Source: Gnetum montanum (taxonomy: Eukaryota; Streptophyta; Gnetopsida; Gnetales; Gnetaceae). From it: DNA of 64,000 nt. Every line of letters starts with the position of its first letter. The stretch's first letter is position 1. Positions 56,782-64,000 of the stretch are shown here, piece by piece. The position numbers were made by a program, and so were the translations under genes. The DNA lies in the NCBI GenBank assembly GCA_015680685.1, contig MNCI01016492.1, forward strand, positions 681,060 through 745,059. Direction: 5' to 3'. A model generated the notes under the pieces. That model did not search any database. It was not told the DNA's origin and saw only the letters and a list, made by a program, of their open reading frames with translations.

Positions 56782-58340
56782 TGAAACACTGCAAAAATTT
56801 TCATGTTATAGCCAATCTTCACCATGTAGCTTTCACCTCATGAAACCTAATGTAAAACTTCATTGAAAATGTGAATATTGTAGCCCACAGTGGGTAATTT
56901 CACATACTTTATACTTTTGGTACTGAAAAATGCCTCATAAGTGGTCAAAGCCTCATTCCCCAAGTGAAAAAAGTTACATAGTGTCTATATTTGTGCTTGG
57001 TGGGTGGTCAAAAATGCTTTTTCAAATGCCAAAAAAGGTAATTTGATAGGTTTTATGAATGGTATACATTTTTCTATGCTATAAACACATGCAAAGGGGT
57101 AGATCTCACCTACCCCCAGTGTGAAAGGATGGGGGTTATGGAAAATTTTTCCCTTAAACATGGAGACCACATGCATATCTTGGAAACCTTTTCTCCATAT
57201 TGTGGAAGTTTTCCCCCAGCATGGAGTCTTCATCCCTAGTGCAAAAAATTACATCACATAGCATGGAAGCCACAAAAGAAAAAATTCATCACTTCATGCA
57301 CTTTAATGTTGACTAGCCACTTCAGCAAGCATGATGAAGAGCTCAGTGTAGAAGATTCATCTCTAGTGTGGAAGGTGCTTCCTAGTTAATATTAAGAGTA
57401 AATGAAATGGCCATGGGAGGAAGCACTTACTATGTATGGTAACCCCCCTAAATTTGGGCACCCATCTTACCTAAACTTGGTAGCCAATTTGCAAAATAAT
57501 GGCAACCAATTTGCAACCATTTCATAACCAATTTACAACCATTTTTCAGCCATATTTGTAGCTAAATCATAGCTATTTGTAGCCCCATTCATGGCCCAAA
57601 AGAATCTATAAACACTAGTCTCCAACACCATTTACAGGTTCAACAACTTTTCTCAAGGTTGCAAAAATTTGAAGCAAGTTTAGCATTATTAAGAAATATT
57701 TGGTGTACACACAACATTATTCATAATTCTAGATTTGGGACATTCTTCGGCACTCAAGAGCACTTGCAAGTTCCCATACTTGCATCCTTTTGAACCCTAA
57801 CATGGAAGAACTATAGCCTTGAGATTTGTGGATTTTTTATGTTAACACTATACTTTTGGAATTCCCAAATTCTAATGTGGAGCAATATAGCATTCAAATT
57901 TTGCACTTTTCTCACCCCCTACTTGTAGATCTGAGGCTACAATAGTTGAGGAAGGTTAAATAGCATCAAGAGTAGCTTAATACCTGGATCATGGAGTAGA
58001 TCACATTGGCTTCAATGGGCTTTGAACTCTTGCATAAGTGAACGCCCTTTCTGCTCATCCATGCACTGTTTGTACACATTTCTCTAACTTATTCTTTATT
58101 ATTTCTCAATAAAAATTTATGTTTTAGGCTTTCTATTAAAAAAAAAGTTAATTTATTTTCTATGCTTTACTCAAATCTGTTTGTATTTCCATGTTTTTCA
58201 TTTCATAAGTTCCTAGTTGATCTATCAGACTGGCCAAGGCACCTCAAATTCCATTTTGGCTATGAAGGCCTTGACAATTTAGGGTTGGGGAACTACTACA
58301 CCGTGGATCATTAGTTTTCTCTAGTGACCAACACTTTTAT
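56782..58340 (+). mobile_element. Element B 3' LTR
   Basis: Starts TGAAACAC after the polypurine tract, as in A (read on the minus strand). The right edge is uncertain. Weak similarity with the C LTR end region (ACCTCAAATTCCATT near 58240) suggests an end near 58.34 kb. It includes a stretch of CCCAGTGTGGAA words. No coding capacity. Confidence 0.6.
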
Positions 58341-58379
58341 TCATAACACCAACTACTTTGCTCTAAGAGTTTTTTAGCC

Positions 58380-58985
58380 ATTATATCTTCAAGGCTTCTC
58401 TGGCCATTTGGCTCCTTGGCAACTTGCTTCCCCTTTATCATGTGGGGAAAAAACTTTATTAGGTTTAATTGCCAGGGCTGGTTTGACATAGTTATTCCAT
58501 TAAGTGAGTTGTGTTACACTCAAAAAACTTGAGAGTTATCCCATAAAAAGAGATGTATTATGCTTGATGGACTTAATTATCTTCCCATTGAATGAGTTGT
58601 GTTGCAATCAACTGAACTTGAGGATGGAGCACGTTGGGGACATATCATATGGCTATAGTACATGAGTGACAAACATGAGTTAACATTGTTGCAGGAGGTA
58701 TGGAAAGCTATAATTAGGCTACAATGTTGGGCCCAAGGAGTGGTATTAGAGGGAGGGTGATGGCATAATTACTCTTGACATAGCTAGAAAAACTCACCAA
58801 ATCTTACATATTGAGGTCACGTGATGATCTACTATTGTAATGAGTTACATCCTTACAATGGCTTTAGGCTTTCTACCCCAAAAAATTCCAAGAGGATAAG
58901 AAAACAAAGCAAAAAAAAACATGTTACAACATTACAATGCATATATACAGGCCACATGGAGAATAAAATCAAGCTATCTAGGTTA
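58380..58985 (-). other. Element H 3' non-coding region
   Basis: Homologous to C's 1.11-1.7 kb, including GAGTTGTGTTACACTC, CTTGATGG and TGGAGCA blocks. H's own polypurine tract and 3' LTR are not seen to the left, so H is truncated here, against B's LTR. Confidence 0.6.
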
Positions 58986-58987
58986 CT

Positions 58988-59190
58988 AATGTTGCTAGTG
59001 TAAGGCCATGATGGGCCATGATACTAGTATAAAGCCCTAGTAGGATATGGTGCTAGTTTAAGGTCATAGCAAACCATGATGCCCATTTATAGCCTTAGTG
59101 GACTATGATGTTAGTTTAAGGCCTTGGTAGGCTATGGTGTTATCAATTTTAGGCCTTGGCAAATTGTGTTTCTGGTTTAAGGCCTTAATA
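58988..59190. repeat. Minisatellite, ~7 units, just beyond integrase of H
   Basis: About seven units of 29 bp, for example TGTTAGTTTAAGGCCTTGGT then AGGCTATGG. Same position as in A, B and C. Confidence 0.8.
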
Positions 59191-59226
59191 GCTTACTTTA
59201 GAGCAAGCTTGCTTGTTGATGACCAT

Positions 59227-62200
59227 CAACTACATGTAATATAACTTTAGATAGGAATTATTGACTAGATTGGCCAACTCATTCCCATCCATGTTGGCTA
59301 CCCTAAATGCTCCATTACCATAGGCTTTGATTACTAGGAAGGACCCTTCCCAATTAGCTAAGAATTTATCTATGTACATGTGGATAGCTTTGAGGTCCAA
59401 GTCATCTTCCTTGATCTTACATTTGGACAAGTTATGGTGGTGTTGTCATTTCTACCTCTCTTAATAATGTTCAATGTGAGTAAGTGCTTACATACATTGC
59501 TCCTCCATAAGGTCTAGGATCACCATCCACAACTCCTTATTTTGATCATCATTGATAAAGTTAGTCAAGGCTACTCAAAGTAATGGCATCTGCAATTCAA
59601 GAGCCAAAATAGCTTTAAAAATATAAACTAGGCTATACGAGGTTAGTCTAGTTGTTGTGCAACAAGTCGTTCTATAGGTACATAGTGTATGGACAAGCCA
59701 CTCATGCCATTTACACTTGCTATTATTAAGATTTTTCTTTAGTAAGTTGATAATGGCCTTATTGCTTGCTTTCACTTATCTATTGGCCTGAGGATAATAA
59801 GGTGACAAGAAAGAATGCTTAATGCCCAGGTTGTGACAGAAATATTTCATTTTGTGGCTACTAAATTATGGTCCATTGTTACTAAATATGGTCATGGGTA
59901 TGCCAAAATAGGCTACAATCTTATCTAAGATAAATTTAAAAACTTTTTCAAATGTAGTATTCCTTAAGGAAATATACTCAACCCATTTCATAAACTATTC
60001 AATTATAATAATGATGAATCTATGACCTATGAAAGACTTTGGTGTTATAGGTTTGATGATATCCAACCCCCATCATTGAAATAGCTAGGTGATCTAAGTA
60101 GTATGTAACTCTATTAATGGTATGTATATAACGTTACTATATCATTGGCATGTATTGCAATGCTTAAAATTTTTCATGTAGTCACTTTCCATATGGGGCC
60201 AATAGTAATCTAACTACCTAATCTTAGTGTTCATAGCTCTTGGTCCTATATGTCCTTCATAAACACCCTTGTGAACCTCCTCCAGGACTATTTTGGATTT
60301 AATTTTACTTAAGCACTTTAGTAATATATCATCATAGGATCATCAACATAATGTGTTATCACCTATGATGACATACTACTTCAATGTTTTTCATACTACA
60401 TCCTTTTGGGCAGTATTCAAGCCTTGTGAAGACTCATGATGCATAAGGTAAAATTTGATATCTCCATGTCACTCCTTGATAGGAGCAATATGGATGATGG
60501 CTAAAAATATATCTTCAATGTTTTACGTGATGGGAAGAACAAAATTCATGGTTAAAGTGGGAAATTTACTAAACACATATGGCATCACATTGAGAGCTAA
60601 TGTTGCAATTGCATTAGCTATGGTATTTTTGTTTCGGGGTACATGCTGGATATCAATGTCTACACACTATTGTAACAAATTTTTTCCTAGATCATAGTAT
60701 GGTTATAAGTATTTGGCTTTACATGCATAGACTTCTATTATTTGGTTAACCACAAGTTGGGAATCACCTTTAATAACAAAGCATATAATTCCTAGGTCAT
60801 GAACTACCATCATCTCCCTGATCAAACCCTTGTACTCTACTATGTTTTTGGTACATGGGAACTCAAAATAATAAGAGAAGGGTTGGATTTGACTAGATGG
60901 AAATGTTATGATGGTAGCAACACTAGTCCAATGGGCAATTGAAGCTTTGTCAAAGTGCATGACCTCCTCATAACACTTAGGCACTTGGCTAATAGTATTA
61001 ATATGGTCATAAGGGAATTTAGAATCTATGGCTGCTTGGTCATCAATAGCTAAAATTGTGAGTTGTATGGCTATAGCTTGATCTTTTGTTGAGGATTGAG
61101 AGATGTAATGAAGGTCAAAATTTGAGGTTATGGCTTTTCATCTAGCTATATGGCTACTCTCATAGATATTTGTAGTCATGGATCTAAGCACATTATCTTT
61201 TCAAATGACATTAACTTCGCTTCTAAAGAGGTGGTGTCTCCACTTTTTCAATGAGAAGACTAGCATTAGACAATAATTCTCCAGTTCAGTGTGTCAAGTT
61301 TCATGGGTAACTAATGCATGGATAAGATAGTATACTAGAATTTTTGCTCCATCATCTCATTTCTAACAAAGTAGAGAGGTGATGGATGTGTTAGAGATGA
61401 TTAGGTAGATGTAAAAAGGTTTACCTTCTTGCGAAGGATAAACTGTTGGTAGTTGTGTCAACTCTTGCTTAAGGTTTTCAAAGGCCTCTTGGCATTGAGC
61501 CATTCACTCATAGTGAATCCCTTTCTTAAGCAAGTGTTGCATTGGCTATAATTTATCTGTAAGCCTAACAATAAACCTATGAATAGATTATAATCTACCT
61601 TACAATCCTTGAACTTCTTAAGGTTGGCAAGTGTTACTAATTTGGATACAATCCTAACCTTGTCAAGATATACACATATCCTTGCTTTCAATACTACAAA
61701 TCCAAGAATATTGTTAGTCTTAACACTGAAGACACACTTCTTAGGATTGAGCCTAAGCTCCTATTTGAGACACAATTTAAGCACAAGATCTAGGTCATTA
61801 GCATGGTTACTAGCCTTCTTGAACTTAATAGCTATGTTATCCACATAACCATTAAGCAAACCTAGCATGTAATCATTAAAGATATAATTCATGGCTCGTT
61901 GATAAGTTTCCCCCTAGATTCTTAAGCTCAAAAGACATCATAGTATAGTAAAAGGTTCTCCAAAGGATCATAAAGGTCATGCTAAGTTGGTGCTCTAGGT
62001 TGATCCTAATATGGTTGTATCCTAAGAATCCATCCATAAAAGATAATAAGGCATGCCTAGCCATGGTAGTNATGGTTGTATCCTGAGAATCCATCCATAA
62101 AAGATAATAAGGCATGCCTAGCCATGGTAGTAATAAGCTAATCAATACTAGAAAACTAGATGTCATCCTTGATAGTTTATTTAGTTAGGTCTCAAAAATC

Positions 62201-62820
62201 AATGCAAATATGGATACTCCCATTTTTCTTGGGTACTAGCACTATGTTGGAAACCCATTTTGCGTAGTCAATAGCCCTAATGAAACTAGCTTGATAGGGC
62301 TTCAAGATCTCATTATGAATCGCCAAGGCCAAATCAAGTCTTATCTTATGCACTTTTTACTTAACTAGTCTAATGGTAGGATCTAGTATGATGTTATGTT
62401 ACACTAATTAGGTACCTAAGCTTGGCATATCTTCATAGGACTAGGCAAAGACCTTAATGTTGTTGCCTTGTAGCACCTTGATGATGCCTTGAGCTTGTTA
62501 AAGTTCCATTGAGGAGCTTAGTTTAAGGGCTTTATCCTCATAACTGTGTGTTGTGATAAGAACCTTAACTAGAGAGTCTTTAGTTATGTCATCCACCTCT
62601 AAGTCAAGGGTTTTGACTAGGTTTTTAGGCCACTCTAGAGGTTTCTCTATTGAGGCTATGCAATCAACAAGACTCTCAGGCTCAAGATCTAGGCAATTAT
62701 GGTCAATGTACCATTTTACATCATCATAAGGCCATCTTAGGCTTAAAGGTAGACTAATTAGCTCCCAGGTACTCATGCTTTGATCCTGCATGTCAACTAA
62801 ACACATATTAAGTGGCACCT
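59227..62820 (-). pseudogene. Element H pol (RT, RNase H, aRNase H, integrase)
   Basis: A minus-strand Pol remnant. Linker region 62818-62498 (SMSTWELISLPLSLRWPYDD). RT at about 62.35-61.45 kb, with HALLSFMDGFLGYNHIRINL, the active-site region GYVDNIAIK (second Asp changed to Asn) and ELRLNPKKCVFSVKTNNILG. The first RNase H at 61.4-61.05 kb. Archaeal-type RNase H at 60984-60703 (CTKNIVEYKGLIREMMVVHD, FVIKGDSQLVVNQIIEVYAC). The integrase end at 59775-59575 (KASNKAIINLLKKNLNNSKC) and 59430-59230. It is more complete in domain order than C but heavily mutated. The second RNase H shows the Glu and the GDS Asp. Confidence 0.82.
62011..62131. other. 60-bp duplication around a single N
   Basis: 62011-62070 is repeated at 62072-62131 with one difference, with N at 62071 between. 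This duplicates part of the RT sequence and is best read as a scaffold join where overlapping contig ends were not merged. Confidence 0.8.
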
Positions 62821-63460
62821 AGGTAAAGAAAAAAATTAATAAATCATGCTTAAAATGATATAACATCATGCAAATATGCCCTTTTCTAGTGCAAATAAGG
62901 TCATCCAAGGCCATAAATAAGGTAAAAGTAAGCAAAAAGAGTGTAATAGTGTCCAAGTAAAGGTCAAACAAAAGAAATAAGGCTATAATTGGTCAATAAC
63001 ATTGTTTTTCCAGTCTTAGGCCTTGGTAGGCCATGATGCCAATTTAAGGCCATAGCAAGCCAAGGTCACATGGTTCCAAATAGTTGTTAGGGAATGTCAA
63101 ACCCCATCATTTGATACCAATTAGAGGTTAAAATGGAAATAAAATAGATAAAGAAAGTATAAGGCTATGTAAAGGCCACAAGAAGGTCATAAGGATCAAC
63201 CATGCAACATAAGGCCAAAAACAAGTTGAATCATCAAGTAAAGCATGCTACCTATGGTTAAACATGGCTAATATAGGTCAAAAGAGGGTTGATTTTTGCT
63301 AGTTTTAGGCCTTAGGAGGCCATGGTCTAGGACTTCAGGGCTATTAGATGGGTTTGAACATCAGTCAAGGTTGTTTTTTGGTTGTTTGAACTTAAAAGAT
63401 AAGAGTTTTGGAGCTTCAACATTGAGACTCTTTACTTCTATGTTCAGCCCCCCTACTAGG
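62821..63460 (-). other. Element H non-coding region 5' of pol
   Basis: Homologous to C's 2.3-2.85 kb. Contains minisatellite units at 63013-63065 (two) and 63297-63325 (one). No open frame. Confidence 0.6.
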
Positions 63461-64000
63461 GAGGTATGTTAGTGTGGAGGGTTTTAAGTGGTTGAGATTT
63501 GATGAATTTTGATTAATTTTGAGCATGCATGTGCATTCCTAGGATTTCTAGTGTCACTAGACACTACCCAAGATCAAACGTTGTTAATTTTAAGGCTTTT
63601 AATTTAATTTTTAATGTTAATCCCTTATTCCCATGGTAAGTACCCCCCTCCTCCTCGAGGGGGGTATGTCAATTTGGAGGATTTCAAGGGGCTAATTTCT
63701 AACAAATTTTGATCGGTCTTGGGCATGCATGTGCATTCTTGGCATTGCCAATGTTGCTGGACATCAACCAAGATCAAAAGTTGTCAGTTTTAAGGCTATT
63801 TTATTGGTTTTCTATGTTACCCACTTATTTCCACACTAAGCCTCCCTCCAAGGGGTATGCCAACATGGAGGATTCCAAGGGGCTGATTTTTAACAAGATT
63901 TTATTGATTTTTTATGTTATCCCCTTATTTGCATGCTGAGCACACCACCCACCACCCCCTGCCACCCCTCCCTCCCCCCCACCCCCCACCCCCTTGCTCT
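63460..64000. repeat. ~200-bp tandem array of element H (runs off the window)
   Basis: GCATGCATGTGCATTC recurs at about 63522 and 63723, with shared flanks (GGAGG.TTTCAAG, TTTTGATT, CAAGATCAAA). A third unit starts near 63860. The window ends in a C-rich run (CCTCCCTCCCCCCCACCCCC). The array is related to element B's. Confidence 0.75.

Noticed and set aside
1-64000. tRNA, rRNA or other structured RNA genes
   Set aside because: I saw no A/B box pair with cloverleaf, and no rRNA-like conserved sequence.
63930-64000. C-rich run at the window end as a G-quadruplex or telomere-like tract
   Set aside because: It is the unit edge of H's array (other units also have CCCCCCTCC runs) and lacks a regular telomere unit.

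Overview
The window looks like a heterochromatic, repeat-dense stretch of a large plant nuclear genome. All recognisable coding sequence belongs to LTR retrotransposons (Ty3/gypsy Tat type, a second gypsy lineage, Ty1/copia, and a gag-only element). There are no bacterial-style operons, no tRNA or rRNA genes, and no convincing host gene. Much of the sequence is AT-rich and CpG-poor, with many stops of the CAG-to-TAG or CGA-to-TGA kind, as expected from old methylated repeats. A gymnosperm or another large-genome plant is my guess from this repeat style, not something the sequence proves.

Layout. (1) Element C is an old Tat-type element on the minus strand. It runs from before base 1 (its 3' LTR ends at 696) to its 5' LTR end at 35811. 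It keeps gag and protease but shows no pol, and carries a ~185-bp tandem array at 2.9-5.0 kb. (2) Element A (8274-25920, minus strand) is inserted in C's gag with a perfect 5-bp target duplication (GCGAT). It is the youngest and best preserved element: two LTRs, primer site, gag, protease, RT, two RNase H domains and integrase. (3) Element D (29210-35130, minus strand) is a gag-only LTR element inserted in C's 5' LTR, with target duplication ATCTA. (4) From 35.9 to 43.2 kb a decayed copia element (F, minus strand) is interrupted by a gypsy element (G, about 37.27-41.03 kb) that has lost gag. (5) Element B (about 44-58.3 kb, plus strand) is a decayed Tat element. (6) Element H (58.4 kb to the window end, minus strand) is another Tat element facing B tail to tail.

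The most interesting feature is an antisense gene carried inside the Tat elements. In A it lies on the plus strand at 15573-19710, between protease and RT, opposite to the element's own genes. It has about nine exons separated by GT-AG introns. Exons 2-3 resemble the plant NIF/FCP1-like HAD phosphatase fold, but the acidic catalytic residues are missing. Later exons encode a conserved unknown domain, a coiled coil and a glutamate-rich tail. Element B carries the same gene in the same antisense position (about 44.3-47.26 kb, minus strand), so it is a family component rather than a chance capture. A ~29-bp minisatellite (core CTAGTTTAAGGCC...GGCCAT) recurs in all four Tat elements, always near the ends of pol or protease.

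The A element's sense genes would run 5' LTR, gag, protease, then about 5 kb occupied by the antisense gene, then RT-RNaseH-aRNaseH-integrase, polypurine tract and 3' LTR. Expression of pol therefore probably needs splicing across the antisense gene, as known for Ogre-type Tat elements; that step is inference. Several single-N positions are flanked by duplicated sequence and look like scaffold joins.
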